DNA of 64,000 bases from Candidatus Formimonas warabiya (GTDB lineage: Bacteria > Bacillota > Dehalobacteriia > Dehalobacteriales > Dehalobacteriaceae): positions 3,360,903-3,424,902 of the forward strand of contig NZ_CP017634.1 of assembly GCF_002777255.1 (NCBI RefSeq), written 5' to 3'. A program made the position numbers and the translations under genes. Under the pieces are notes generated by a model. It saw only the letters and a list, made by a program, of their open reading frames with translations, had not been told where the DNA came from and made no database searches. Below, in pieces: positions 1 to 11,504 of the stretch (its first letter is position 1; each line of letters opens with the position of its first letter).

Positions 1-1095
1 CTTCACATCCGCTCCCGTCAGCGTAGAAACACCTTTCACCACAGCGCTGTGCCCTTCTATTTTGATATTTGCCGACATTCTATTTAATTCATCCACATGC
101 ATAAAACGGTTTTCGAAAACCGTCTCCGTAATGACGCTGGTCCCTCTGGACCGGGCCATGAGCGCCATAAACTGGGCCTGCATATCCGTGGGGAACCCGG
201 GATAGGGTAAGGTCTTAATATCAACAGGCGTAATCACTTCCGGTCCAATCACCCGAAGGCCTTCCGACTCTTCAATCACTTCCACGCCCGCCTCTTTCAG
301 CTTGGCGACCACAGATTTGAGGTGATCTTCAATCACATTGTTCACCAGGACATTGCCTCCGGTAGCCGCAGCCGCCACCATAAAGCTTCCTGCCTCCACC
401 CGGTCCGGAATTACGGTGTGCTGCACGCCCCTAAGCCGGTCGACACCGTCAATGCGCACGATTTTGGTTCCCGCCCCCTTAATTCTTGCCCCCATGGCGT
501 TTAAAAAGTTGGCCAAATCGACGATTTCCGGTTCCTCAGCCGAATTCTCAATGATGGTGTTGCCTTCTGCCAGGGTCGCCGCCATCATAATGTTTTCCGT
601 AGCCCCCACACTGGGAAAATCCAGGTAAATCCTGTCCCCGATCAATCTCTTGGCTTTTGCCTCAATATAACCGTGACCGATGGTTATGTCGGCGCCTAAG
701 GCTTCAAAACCCTTGAGGTGCAGGTCGATAGGCCTGCTGCCGATGGCGCAGCCTCCGGGTAATGACATCCTGGCCCGACCCATTCTGGCCAGCAGAGGCC
801 CCATGATCAAAAAAGAAGCTCTCATGCGGCGCACACATTCGTAGGGTGCTTCATATTGGGAAAGATCCGAAGCTTCAATCTCCAGTTTGTGTCCCCGAAA
901 GTTGGTATGAACACCTAAAAAACCTAAGACTTCACAAATAGTTTCCACATCCGCCAAATGGGGGATGTCATTCAGTTGACAGAATCCATCCGCAAGGAGA
1001 GAACCAGCTATTACAGGCAGTACAGCATTTTTTGCTCCGCTGATGTTTACTGTTCCGTATAAAGGTACGCCTCCTTCAACTACTATCCTTTCCAA
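1..1095 (-). CDS. murA: UDP-N-acetylglucosamine 1-carboxyvinyltransferase MurA (partial, C-terminus off window)
   Basis: MurA transfers enolpyruvate from PEP to UDP-GlcNAc, the first committed step of cytoplasmic peptidoglycan precursor synthesis. The frame is open to base 1, giving about 365 residues; the family is about 420 long, so the last 50 or so lie outside. Visible family signatures are the N-terminal SGAKNA segment and the catalytic-cysteine loop [11 protein letters not shown] near residue 117. The start chosen is TTG at 1095, preceded by GGGAGG at good spacing; no ATG fits the conserved N-terminus. The position just after ywmB and atpC matches the Bacillus order atpC-ywmB-murAA, so this is probably the MurAA-type copy. 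The identity is certain; which paralogue it represents is inference. Confidence 0.96.
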   Translation of the reverse strand, partial: MERIVVEGGVPLYGTVNISGAKNAVLPVIAGSLLADGFCQLNDIPHLADVETICEVLGFLGVHTNFRGHKLEIEASDLSQYEAPYECVRRMRASFLIMGPLLARMGRARMSLPGGCAIGSRPIDLHLKGFEALGADITIGHGYIEAKAKRLIGDRIYLDFPSVGATENIMMAATLAEGNTIIENSAEEPEIVDLANFLNAMGARIKGAGTKIVRIDGVDRLRGVQHTVIPDRVEAGSFMVAAAATGGNVLVNNVIEDHLKSVVAKLKEAGVEVIEESEGLRVIGPEVITPVDIKTLPYPGFPTDMQAQFMALMARSRGTSVITETVFENRFMHVDELNRMSANIKIEGHSAVVKGVSTLTGADVK

Positions 1096-1198
1096 AATTC
1101 TGTTCCTCCCTGACTACTATTCCTTGCAATATTCCACAAATTCAGTCAATATCCTTCTTCATTCGTGCTGATTTTACTTCCGCTCATGCCATGTTATC

Positions 1199-1966
1199 TC
1201 AATAATCATAAAACACCAAAGGAGATCCTATGTAGATATAGGTCTTGTTCTCCAGCTCATTGTAAGACATGGCGACCTGCATATTCACATCATTGCTTCC
1301 CACTTTCAGCTTATCATGAATATTGGGCACATAACCCGTCTTACTGATATAATTTTCTTCCTCAACCCCCCCACTTATTTTTCCCCCGATGGAAGAAAAA
1401 ATTTCATTAATTAAGGTCCGATAAGCACTTTTGGTCAATTTCCCCGGCTTAAACCCCACCATTAACTGGTTGAGTTCCGGCTCTTTTTGGAATTCCCGAA
1501 AGGCCGCGACCATTTTTTCTTTCGACCAATCCAAGGATTCCGGTCCCCTGGTATCAACCATATTTATAATTAAATACGTTTTGTCGTCCTTTTTTTTGTC
1601 CTGTAAAGACTGAAAAATAATTTCCACGCTTTGTCCTTGGGAAAGTTTTCCTTTTAACTGTAAACTATGAAATCCCTCATCTGCGATGCGCTCCCTGGTC
1701 AGGGAAGCAGGGGCTCCTAAAATATTCTCTACCAGTCCCCCATAATGATCCAATTCCGGTGCCGAGCAAAACTTTTCATCCACTTTTGCCCAGCCTTGAA
1801 GCTTCACTTCGGAAAAGACAGACTTGGAGCTTTCAAAGGCAGCCTGCATGGGCTGGTCTACTGTTTTCATGACAGGATTAATATCTCTGAGATAAAAATT
1901 CACTACAATAAGAATACCTGCCAAAAGCTCTAACAGCAACAGAAATGGCAATAAATATTTCTTCAT
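1199..1966 (-). CDS. ywmB: YwmB-like secreted/membrane-anchored protein (DUF1779)
   Basis: The protein has about 255 residues and one N-terminal hydrophobic segment (residues about 3-23), followed by a soluble domain of mixed alpha/beta character. Length, signal anchor and location between the atp operon and murA match the YwmB family (DUF1779), which has a TATA-box-binding-protein-like fold and unknown function; in Bacillus it sits next to murAA and spoIID. The ATG at 1966 is preferred over an in-frame TTG at 1981 because the G-rich ribosome binding stretch lies between them. The family assignment rests on synteny and general sequence character, since I see no diagnostic catalytic motif. No role beyond a possible link to envelope or sporulation can be argued. 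Confidence 0.72.
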   Translation of the reverse strand: MKKYLLPFLLLLELLAGILIVVNFYLRDINPVMKTVDQPMQAAFESSKSVFSEVKLQGWAKVDEKFCSAPELDHYGGLVENILGAPASLTRERIADEGFHSLQLKGKLSQGQSVEIIFQSLQDKKKDDKTYLIINMVDTRGPESLDWSKEKMVAAFREFQKEPELNQLMVGFKPGKLTKSAYRTLINEIFSSIGGKISGGVEEENYISKTGYVPNIHDKLKVGSNDVNMQVAMSYNELENKTYIYIGSPLVFYDY

Positions 1967-2034
1967 CTTCTTCCCCCCCAATGGTATTCTTCACTATAAT
2001 TGCCATCTGGGAAAAAGAATATACGTAAGTCAGT

Positions 2035-2136
2035 GAGTCAGAGTGAGTCAGGGGACGGTTCCCTGACTCGCCTCTTCCTGACAGCTGGTCTCGGAAAGTG
2101 AGTCAAAGAACCGTCCCCTGACTCACTCTGACTCGC
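2035..2136. repeat. REPIN-like inverted pair with GGGGACGGTTC core (copy 1)
   Basis: Two arms (2035-2071 and 2098-2136) are near-perfect inverted copies separated by about 26 bases. Each arm is itself palindromic: GAGTCAG, then the core GGGGACGGTTC, then CTGACTC. It lies downstream of atpC and upstream of ywmB. The same core recurs near 12.6, 22.0 and 33.1 kb. The arrangement of two inverted palindromes matches REPINs mobilised by RAYT (IS200/IS605-like) transposases elsewhere; no such transposase gene is in this window. Confidence 0.8.
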
Positions 2137-2140
2137 ACAA

Positions 2141-2171
2141 AGGACTGAGCTTATGAATTCAGCCCAGTCCT
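2141..2171 (-). terminator. Weak hairpin downstream of atpC
   Basis: AGGACT and AGTCCT arms with partial inner pairing form a stem-loop about 80 bases after the atpC stop. On the minus strand it is followed only by TTTGTG, so it is a weak candidate for an intrinsic terminator and may act with the neighbouring repeat as a 3'-end stabiliser. Confidence 0.4.
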
Positions 2172-2248
2172 GTTCGCGTACCTGTTTAATAATATTTTAG
2201 TGAAACTATTACTTACATTTGGCCCTTGAAATCGTTATGAGGAAGTCT

Positions 2249-2650
2249 TTACTTGGCTGCTCTGATCCTGCTGATGGCCCGCTTTAAAGCCATTTCCGCC
2301 CGTAAGACATCCAAATCGGCGGCATGCTCGGTAAGACGCCTCTCCGCCCTATCTTTTGCTTCCTCGGCCCGGGTGACATCAATCTTCTCGCCCAGTTCTG
2401 CGGTATCGGCTAAAACAGTAACCTTGTTCTGGATCACTTCCATAAAGCCGCCGCTGATGGCCATCTTTTTTTCTTTGCCGTCCTGTTTAATGGTGACCAC
2501 ACCCACATCCAGCGCTGTGACGAGGGGGGCATGGCCGCGCAGAACTTCCAGATAGCCCAGGGCGCCGGGGACGATGACCGATTCGATGGCCCCGGAAAAA
2601 ATAATCTTTTCGGGGGTTACCACGTCAAATGTAATGGGGTTATCTGCCAT
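2249..2650 (-). CDS. atpC: F1Fo ATP synthase subunit epsilon
   Basis: Epsilon is the regulatory and coupling subunit of the F1 central stalk. The 133-residue product has the N-terminal beta-sandwich domain (starting ADNPITFDVVTPEK, with the PGALGYLEVLRGHAPLVT segment) and a C-terminal alpha-helical hairpin rich in Ala, Glu and Arg (about residues 90-130), the part that can extend and inhibit ATP hydrolysis. Length is normal for the family. It is the last gene of the atp operon, starting 2 bases after the atpD stop, so translation is probably coupled. Confidence 0.97.
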   Translation of the reverse strand: MADNPITFDVVTPEKIIFSGAIESVIVPGALGYLEVLRGHAPLVTALDVGVVTIKQDGKEKKMAISGGFMEVIQNKVTVLADTAELGEKIDVTRAEEAKDRAERRLTEHAADLDVLRAEMALKRAISRIRAAK

Positions 2651-2652
2651 GA

Positions 2653-4095
<1,443 letters not shown>

Positions 4096-4107
4096 TTACA
4101 TAGGTTA

Positions 4108-4157
4108 GGGGACACACCTCTTTATGAGGTATTCCTGTCTGGCGGAGAAATGTCCCC
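4108..4157. repeat. Inverted repeat GGGGACA...TGTCCCC between atpG and atpD
   Basis: Outer arms GGGGACA (4108-4114) and TGTCCCC (4151-4157) enclose an inner CACCTC/GAGGT hairpin. The AGTGACGAGTGACTTA stretch that follows (to about 4180) is also repeat-like. The element resembles, but is not identical to, the GGGGACGGTTC family elsewhere in the window. It fills most of an otherwise tight atpG-atpD junction. Confidence 0.6.
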
Positions 4158-4196
4158 AATGATAAGTGACGAGTGACTTAGGTTCCAATCACGGTT

Positions 4197-5048
4197 CTAC
4201 TGCAGTGCCGCCGCGCCGCCCACAATCTCGGAAATTTCCTTGGTAATTGCCGCTTGGCGGGCACGATTCAGATTCAATGTCAGCTTCGCGATGATCTCTA
4301 CGGCATTATCCGTGGCCGAACTCATCGCCGTCATTCTGGCCCCGTGCTCACTGGCCTTTGATTCCAAGAGGGCACGGTAAACAATGGTTTCCACATAGGA
4401 AGGCAATAGGGCATCCATTACTCCTGCTTCAGATGGCTCATAGATATACTCAACAGGCTTCTGGTCATTTCCTTGTACGGGCTCCACAGGCAGAAGCTTT
4501 AGTGTCACCGGTTTCTGGGACATGGCCGTCTTGAATTCGGTATACATTAAATAAATTTCATCAAAAACGCCCTCTAAATACAAAGCTGTGACCCTTTTGG
4601 CCAGCTCCCTGCCTTGAATAAAAGTCGGGTTGTCTCCGATATTGATGTATTCTTCCGTGATCTCCCGTCCCCGGCGCCGGAAATAATCCCGGCCTTTTCG
4701 GCCAATGGCGACAATCCCGGCCTGATGATCGGTACCTGCTAAAAAAGTGTCCGTCATGCGCATCACATTGGCATTAAATCCGCCGCACAAACCCCGGTCG
4801 CCTGAGATCACTACCAATCCCACTTTTTTCACTTCCCGGGCTTCGAGCAAAGGATGGGAATAATCCTGGGCGCTTCCTGCCAAACGACCCAATACCTCTT
4901 GAATCTTCTTGGCGTAAGGACGGGCGGCCAGCACACTTTCCTGGGCTCTTCTCAACTTGGCCGCGGAGACCATTTTCATGGCTTTTGTGATCTGCTGGGT
5001 ATTTTTCACGCTCCGGATCCGCCTTCTAATATCCCGCGCAGTTGCCAT
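4197..5048 (-). CDS. atpG: F1Fo ATP synthase subunit gamma
   Basis: The rotor shaft of F1. The 283-residue protein has the diagnostic N-terminal helix (ARDIRRRIRSVKNTQQITKAMKMVSAAKL) and the C-terminal helix ending RQAAITKEISEIVGGA, which form the antiparallel coiled coil inside the alpha3beta3 ring. The central Rossmann-like part contains SGDRGLCGGFN, a gamma signature. It follows atpA by about 50 bases and uses an ATG start. Nothing is unusual in the gene itself; the downstream spacer to atpD carries an inserted repeat. Confidence 0.98.
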   Translation of the reverse strand: MATARDIRRRIRSVKNTQQITKAMKMVSAAKLRRAQESVLAARPYAKKIQEVLGRLAGSAQDYSHPLLEAREVKKVGLVVISGDRGLCGGFNANVMRMTDTFLAGTDHQAGIVAIGRKGRDYFRRRGREITEEYINIGDNPTFIQGRELAKRVTALYLEGVFDEIYLMYTEFKTAMSQKPVTLKLLPVEPVQGNDQKPVEYIYEPSEAGVMDALLPSYVETIVYRALLESKASEHGARMTAMSSATDNAVEIIAKLTLNLNRARQAAITKEISEIVGGAAALQ

Positions 5049-5101
5049 ACAGTATCACCACCTTTTGGTGTTAGTTGGCGGCAAAATCACCCTATTAAGG
5101 C

Positions 5102-6607
<1,506 letters not shown>

Positions 6608-6634
6608 TTATTGCTTTCACCCCTATCTTCCCAA

Positions 6635-7174
6635 CTATATCAGTTGGAGGTGTTCTTTTAAAATATTGAGCTGTTTGGCAATACTGCCGTCATAAACCGT
6701 ATCGCCTATGCGCACAACGATACCGCCAATTAATGACGGATCCACATTTACGGCAGCCTTAACTTTTTTCCCGGTCAGACGGGATAGCTTATCTTCCAAT
6801 TGTCCGGTCTGAGCTTCCGTTAAAGCCACCGCCGAGCGCACCTTTGCCGTAAGGGTCTGATTCTCGGCAGCTAAAAATTGATTAAATTCTTCCACGATAT
6901 CTGCCAGAAAAATTTCCCGGGATTTATCAATAATCAGGTTGATAAAATTAAACACCATGGGGTCCACCGCACCGGAAACAGCCTTCTTGATCAGGTCTTT
7001 CTTGGCGGCTCCCGGTACTAAAGGGCCATAAAAAAACTTTTTCAAATCCTCCCGGCTCTCCATTAATTCCATGATCAGTTTCAAGTCCGCGGCATATTTG
7101 TCCAGGGCATTGTGATTTTTGGCAATTTCAAAAAGCGCTTGGGCATATCGTCTGGCGACTGTTTTATTGATCAT
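6635..7174 (-). CDS. atpH: F1Fo ATP synthase subunit delta
   Basis: Peripheral-stalk subunit connecting the top of F1 to the b dimer. The 179-residue protein has the N-terminal six-helix bundle (VARRYAQALFEIAK) and the C-terminal segment with GGIVVRIGDTVYDGSIAKQL, the OSCP/delta signature. Its ATG overlaps the atpF stop by 4 bases (ATGA), indicating translational coupling. Confidence 0.97.
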   Translation of the reverse strand: MINKTVARRYAQALFEIAKNHNALDKYAADLKLIMELMESREDLKKFFYGPLVPGAAKKDLIKKAVSGAVDPMVFNFINLIIDKSREIFLADIVEEFNQFLAAENQTLTAKVRSAVALTEAQTGQLEDKLSRLTGKKVKAAVNVDPSLIGGIVVRIGDTVYDGSIAKQLNILKEHLQLI

Positions 7175-7671
7175 TGAATTTCGCCTACCCCTTGAATATA
7201 TTGATCCACAAGCTCCTGATGCTCTTCAGTGGAAATGGCCTTACCCAGAATCTTTCCGGCCGCAAGCACGGCCAGGGTAGCTACCTCATGACGCAGGGTC
7301 GCCACCGCTTTTTCCCTTTCCACCTCAATCGCTTCTCTCGCCTTTTGCAATTCCTTCGCCGCTTCTGACTTGGCGCTGGCCAGAATTTCATCTTTCAGGC
7401 TTTCCGCATTTTTCGTCGCCTGTTCCACAATAGCGTGGGCTTCTTCCCGGGCTTTTTTCAGTTCCGCTTCCAAACCGGTTTTAATTTGCTCTGCTGCTTC
7501 CCGGCTGGCTTCAGAAGCGTTGATCTGTTCTGCAATATATTTTTTACGCTCGGACATAATCTTCACAAGCGGTTTATAAGCTACAAGTTTTAACAGGAAT
7601 ACCAGCACCACAAAGCAAACCAACTGGACGAGAAATGTGCCGTTTAATCCCAATTCTTGCAGTATCTCCAT
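7171..7671 (-). CDS. atpF: F1Fo ATP synthase subunit b
   Basis: Peripheral stalk subunit: an N-terminal membrane helix (residues about 10-30, LVQLVCFVVLVFLLKLVAYKP) followed by a long charged Ala/Glu/Lys-rich helix that dimerises and contacts delta. The ATG at 7671, directly after a GAGGAGG ribosome binding site, gives 166 residues, the usual length. An in-frame upstream extension to 7752 would be translated through the atpE-atpF hairpin and is not credible. It overlaps atpH by 4 bases. Confidence 0.96.
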   Translation of the reverse strand: MEILQELGLNGTFLVQLVCFVVLVFLLKLVAYKPLVKIMSERKKYIAEQINASEASREAAEQIKTGLEAELKKAREEAHAIVEQATKNAESLKDEILASAKSEAAKELQKAREAIEVEREKAVATLRHEVATLAVLAAGKILGKAISTEEHQELVDQYIQGVGEIQ

Positions 7672-7697
7672 CAGAATCCTCCTCTCGAGGTAAATGT

Positions 7698-7755
7698 GGC
7701 GTATAAAGAAGGCGACCGCACCTAAAGCCGCCCAATCGCCCTCTTCCCACACGCC
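7698..7755 (-). promoter_or_regulatory. Intercistronic stem-loop between atpE and atpF
   Basis: On the minus-strand transcript, GGCGT pairs with ACGCC, and AAGAGGGCGA pairs with TCGCCTTCTT (one G-U). The stem lies between the atpE stop and the atpF ribosome binding site. Without a T-run it is not an intrinsic terminator. It could protect the atpE 3' end from decay or processing, which would help supply the many c subunits needed per complex; that role is inference. Confidence 0.55.
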
Positions 7756-7770
7756 GAACCCTAATCAGAA

Positions 7771-8031
<261 letters not shown>

Positions 8032-8055
8032 TCAATCCAGAAAATCTCCAAAAAA

Positions 8056-8790
8056 TTAATGAGACTCTGCTTCAGCGGCCCCAATGGCCTGAGAAATATA
8101 AACAATGGTCAAAACGGTGAAAACAAAAGATTGAATAGCCCCTACAAAAATACTAAACCCGAGCCAGACAATTTGGGGAATAAACCCGCCGAAAACCAAT
8201 CCCAAAATCGGCATGGACAAAATTAGCGCAATTAAAGTTTCTCCCGCAAAGATATTTCCGTAAAGACGGAAAGCCATGGTGACCGGTTTTGCCAGCAACT
8301 CGACTAAATGGATGAAAATAAATGGCGGAAAGGGCTCCAAATAATGTTTGAAATAATGGCCGCGCTGATAATTAATACCCAGGATAATCGCTAAGACATT
8401 CACTAAGACTGCCAGGGCAAGGGTCGTGTTCAAATCAGCAGTCGGTGATGCCATGGTCGGCCCTTCCACAATATGGCCAAAGACTCCGAAAGTCAGATTG
8501 GGGAATAGTCCCAATAAGTTGGAAAAGAAGATGAAGAGAATCAAGGTGACCAGCAAAGACATTAAATTGGCGCCCCTCTTTTCATCAATATTCGCTTTTA
8601 CCAACCCGGAAACGAAATCAAAAACCCATTCAAAAAAATTGGCAATCCGTCCGGGATTTCTCATATCCGCCCCCGAACGAACAAAGAAAGCCAGGATTAG
8701 CAGAACGGCCATAACAATCCAGGTCATAATCATCGTCTTGGCATTTACTTCAAGTCCGAAAAAGTTCCAGATGACCTGTGCGTGTTCCAT
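8056..8790 (-). CDS. atpB: F1Fo ATP synthase subunit a
   Basis: Membrane stator subunit forming the ion half-channels. The 244-residue, five- to six-helix protein contains the essential arginine in ELLAKPVTMAFRLYGN and the following GNIFAGETLI stretch. The C-terminal helices end in VYISQAIGAAEAESH. It lies immediately upstream of atpE in the standard atpB-E-F order. Confidence 0.98.
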   Translation of the reverse strand: MEHAQVIWNFFGLEVNAKTMIMTWIVMAVLLILAFFVRSGADMRNPGRIANFFEWVFDFVSGLVKANIDEKRGANLMSLLVTLILFIFFSNLLGLFPNLTFGVFGHIVEGPTMASPTADLNTTLALAVLVNVLAIILGINYQRGHYFKHYLEPFPPFIFIHLVELLAKPVTMAFRLYGNIFAGETLIALILSMPILGLVFGGFIPQIVWLGFSIFVGAIQSFVFTVLTIVYISQAIGAAEAESH

Positions 8791-8817
8791 ATGAGCATCT
8801 CACCCCCTTTGAAAAAA

Positions 8818-9207
8818 TTAATTCTTATTTGAATGAATAATACTAATAAAAGCAGAAATCGTGGTATTTAAATGAATAATCAGGGGAACCACCAGCAACC
8901 CGGCGCCTGCCGCCATTAGATTGAATATCTCGGGAAGTTTTGCCGCAATATAAAGAGAGGCAATCATAAAAGTAATCCGAATCCCGGCCACTTGCTTCAA
9001 CAAAAACTTTCCTTGCCAAATATCCATGGCGGAAGCTTTGGTGGTATATTTTATCAACAAATAGGCACAAATCAGGCTGACCGATGTTCCAAACAAAAAG
9101 CCGTATACCAGGGTTTTATCTTTCAGGAAAGGCCAGCAGACCAAAGCAACTCCCATCAGGAAAAGTCCCTGCCGGTAAACCCTGGATGTAATCCGTTCAA
9201 ATTCCAC
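8818..9207 (-). CDS. atpI: ATP synthase subunit I (AtpI)
   Basis: A 129-residue protein with four predicted membrane helices, of the type encoded at the front of many atp operons. AtpI proteins are accessory factors implicated in c-ring assembly or Mg2+ handling; they are not part of the final complex. The GTG start at 9207 lies 6 bases after the upstream atpZ stop, behind a purine-rich AAGGAATGAAGG stretch. Sequence conservation in this family is low, so the assignment rests on topology, length and operon position. Confidence 0.8.
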   Translation of the reverse strand: MEFERITSRVYRQGLFLMGVALVCWPFLKDKTLVYGFLFGTSVSLICAYLLIKYTTKASAMDIWQGKFLLKQVAGIRITFMIASLYIAAKLPEIFNLMAAGAGLLVVPLIIHLNTTISAFISIIHSNKN

Positions 9208-9213
9208 TTGCCT

Positions 9214-9435
9214 TCATTCCTTCCAGAAGGAAGTTACCAAGGTGTAAATTCCGATCATGCCCACGACCACGCCGCAAATAACTCCCCCCAACATCAACCA
9301 AGGATCCGTACCCATTTTTTGATCCAAAAAGCGTCCGGCAAAAAAACCTAAGACCACACAGGTCGCCATTTCGAAACCAATCGTTGAAACAAGCGCAAGT
9401 GCCTGTAATACTTTCTGCCGGTCCTTGTCCACCAT
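9214..9435 (-). CDS. atpZ: AtpZ/AtpI-family small membrane protein
   Basis: A 73-residue, two-helix protein. The pattern GFFAGRFLDQKMGTDPWLMLGG followed by a second hydrophobic helix is the hallmark of the AtpZ/AtpI (F0F1-ATPase-associated) family, which occurs at the first position of atp operons and has been linked to cation transport and complex assembly. The start at 9435 follows GGAGGA at good spacing. An in-frame extension to 9489 is rejected because it would include this ribosome binding site. A probable decayed paralogue lies just upstream (9567-9719). Confidence 0.8.
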   Translation of the reverse strand: MVDKDRQKVLQALALVSTIGFEMATCVVLGFFAGRFLDQKMGTDPWLMLGGVICGVVVGMIGIYTLVTSFWKE

Positions 9436-9493
9436 ACATCCTCCTGCCTTTTTCCCAAATATGGCGGTAATCCCCCGGAAAGTCCCCAATTTT

Positions 9494-9522
9494 CGTATAA
9501 TCTGGCTAGTATTCTACAGCAA
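9494..9522 (-). promoter_or_regulatory. Sigma-A-type promoter for the atp operon
   Basis: The -35 box TTGCTG (9517-9522) and -10 box TATACG (9494-9499) are separated by exactly 17 bases, about 60 bases upstream of the first atp gene. It is the best match in the intergenic stretch and the likely main operon promoter. Confidence 0.55.
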
Positions 9523-9566
9523 ATGTCTTATTCCTGCCGGTGCCAAAAATTAACATGGATCCCACT

Positions 9567-9719
9567 TCATCCTGTCCGGTGCCAACACCGAATGGACATA
9601 AAAATTGCAAGCCATATTCTCACCATCATAAACCAAGGGGACGTGCCGGGCTTTTGATCGGTCCAGCCTCCGCCTAAGACTCCCAATATATAGATCGTCA
9701 GATCTGTAGATTGCTCCAT
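9567..9719 (-). pseudogene. Probable decayed AtpZ/AtpI-like fragment
   Basis: A 50-codon minus-strand stretch reads ILGVLGGGWTDQKPGTSPWF and then a hydrophobic segment ending at TGA. This closely follows the AtpZ/AtpI consensus (Gly-rich helix, W-[LT]-D-x-K-x-GTSPWF, second helix), but the first helix and the start region are missing and the second helix is cut short. No ribosome binding site precedes the only ATG. I read it as a degenerate second copy of the atpZ gene next door. It could instead be a chance resemblance, because the match covers only about 30 residues. Confidence 0.42.
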
Positions 9720-9784
9720 CCTTACCAGCCTGGAGCTTTTAGATACGGTTACCCTTGTTTTGCCAGAGTCAATGCTTGCACCTA

Positions 9785-9895
9785 TTATTCATTATTCAAT
9801 TTTAAAAGAGAATGTATGTATTCATTTGTAAATTTCTCCGCTGCCCACCGGTTCAACGCATCCGGCAAAGCTTCCCGGACCAAGAAATAAACCAT
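9785..9895 (-). other. Possible 36-codon small ORF or gene remnant in a 540-base gap
   Basis: The stretch 9490-10028 has no long gene. Besides the atp promoter and the AtpZ-like fragment, it holds a minus-strand frame of 36 codons (ATG 9895, stop 9785) encoding VREALPDALNRWAAEKF and more, with an amphipathic composition resembling real protein. Only a weak AGGG precedes it. It may be the tail of a lost gene. The remainder (9900-10028) is AT-rich with nothing recognisable. Confidence 0.22.
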
Positions 9896-10028
9896 CAAAC
9901 CCTATATTTCGATATCTTTTTACTTATGTTTAAGATAATGTTATGCCTTTGTTCTTCTTTGAACAAGTTGAATTTAGTGCGATATGTTAGATTTTTTGCG
10001 CATTTCTTAATATAGCGTTAACATAGAA

Positions 10029-11153
10029 TTAACAGCTATTTCCCCTAAAAAACTTCAATATGGCCCGAACAATCCGCCCGGATGCTTTCCCGTCTCCATA
10101 AGGATTCACCGCATTTGCCATTTCATGGTAGGCATGAGGGTTGTCTATCAGCTGTACCGTCTCTTTGATAATTTTTTCTCCATCCGTACCCACCAGTTTG
10201 ACGGTACCCGCCTCCAATGCCTCGGGTCTTTCCGTGGTATCCCGAAGGACCAGCACAGGTTTGCCCAGGGAAGGAACCTCCTCCTGCATCCCCCCTGAAT
10301 CGGTGAGTACCAGATAACTCTTCGCCATTAAGTTGGAAAAAGGCTGGTAGTCCAGAGGCTCAATCAAATGAATTCCTCCTGTGCCACATAAAATATCCCG
10401 GGCCAGATCCCGTACCAGAGGATTTTTGTGCACAGGAAAAATCACTTCCGTATCCGGTCGCATCTCTTTTATTTTTCGAATGGCCTGGAAAACCCGGGCC
10501 ATGGGTGCTCCCCAATTCTCCCGGCGGTGACAGGTGACCAGGAGAATCTTTTTCTTCCAGTTTACCTGATCCAAACCTAACCCGGTCAGACAATATTCTT
10601 TACCTACCGTCTCCAGCAAAGCATCGATCACGGTATTGCCCGTGACAATAATGCTCTCTTCCGGTACATTCTCCCTGAGTAAATTTTTCTTCGAGGTTTC
10701 CGTGGGCGCGAAATGATAGTCGGCCAAACTTCCCGCCATGCGGCGGTTCATTTCTTCCGGAAAGGGGGCGTACTTGTTCCCGGTTCTTAATCCCGCTTCC
10801 ACGTGTCCCACCTTTATTTGTTGATAATAGGCCGCCAAAGCCGCCACAAATGTGGTGGTGGTATCCCCATGGACCAATACCAAATCCGGCTTTTCCTGTG
10901 TTAAAATATCCTTTAAGCCTAAGAGGGCCCCCGCCGTAATGTCATAGAGGGTTTGGCCGTGGCGCATCAGATTCAGGTCATAGTCCGGCACGATGTGAAA
11001 CAAGTCTAAAACCTGGTCCAGCATTTCCCTGTGTTGAGCGGTGACGGCCACCTGAGAGACAATTTCTCCGGGAAATTTGCTTAATTCTTTCACCACCGGC
11101 GCCATCTTGATTGCTTCCGGTCTGGTGCCGAAAACGGAGAGAACTTTAATCAT
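10029..11153 (-). CDS. wecB: UDP-N-acetylglucosamine 2-epimerase (non-hydrolysing)
   Basis: The enzyme interconverts UDP-GlcNAc and UDP-ManNAc in the cytoplasm, supplying ManNAc for wall teichoic acid linkage units or other surface glycans. The 374-residue sequence has the opening VLSVFGTRPEAIKMAPV, the HVEAGLRT motif near residue 119, and SGGMQEEVPSLGKPVL in the UDP-binding half. These are all typical of the WecB/MnaA family. It is immediately downstream of the MazG-like gene in the upp-comEB cluster. Confidence 0.95.
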   Translation of the reverse strand: MIKVLSVFGTRPEAIKMAPVVKELSKFPGEIVSQVAVTAQHREMLDQVLDLFHIVPDYDLNLMRHGQTLYDITAGALLGLKDILTQEKPDLVLVHGDTTTTFVAALAAYYQQIKVGHVEAGLRTGNKYAPFPEEMNRRMAGSLADYHFAPTETSKKNLLRENVPEESIIVTGNTVIDALLETVGKEYCLTGLGLDQVNWKKKILLVTCHRRENWGAPMARVFQAIRKIKEMRPDTEVIFPVHKNPLVRDLARDILCGTGGIHLIEPLDYQPFSNLMAKSYLVLTDSGGMQEEVPSLGKPVLVLRDTTERPEALEAGTVKLVGTDGEKIIKETVQLIDNPHAYHEMANAVNPYGDGKASGRIVRAILKFFRGNSC

Positions 11154-11177
11154 AGTGGAGATTCCTTTCCTAGTAAG

Positions 11178-11504
11178 TTACGCGTCCTCGGTTTTTATAT
11201 ATCCTTTCTTTTTCAACTTGGCGATATGCTCTCTAACGACAAAATCAATGTTGACGCCAAACTTTTCCTCAATCACAAACATCATGGAAACAGCCGTTTG
11301 GGCCACATCCAGTAATTCCTCCGCAATCATTTGTACGACTTCACTTTCCTTTACCGTAACCTGCTCTCCATTTAAACCGCGGAATTTCCCGATCGCTTGG
11401 GCCAGTTCACCCGTTTCTTCCATCAGCTTTAAAGCCGTTGATTCCATGGTGGGGGACAGATTATTCAATTTGGGCAAACTAATCGTTTTCGTTACCACAC
11501 ACAC
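11178..11504 (-). CDS. MazG-like nucleotide pyrophosphohydrolase
   Basis: A small all-alpha protein of about 106-108 residues with the MazG-type metal-binding pattern: KLMEETGELAQAIGK (E-E-x-x-E) and AEELLDVAQTA (E-x-x-D). The family hydrolyses nucleoside triphosphates to monophosphates, and adjacency to dCMP deaminase suggests pyrimidine-pool housekeeping. The gene begins with GTG immediately after the comEB stop. A second in-frame GTG at 11498 has better spacing to GGGAGG and may be the true start. Confidence 0.82.
   Translation of the reverse strand: MCVVTKTISLPKLNNLSPTMESTALKLMEETGELAQAIGKFRGLNGEQVTVKESEVVQMIAEELLDVAQTAVSMMFVIEEKFGVNIDFVVREHIAKLKKKGYIKTEDA

Noticed and set aside
2029..2136. 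Attenuator or riboswitch before ywmB
   Set aside because: The same inverted pair recurs at unrelated genes, so a dispersed repeat explains it.
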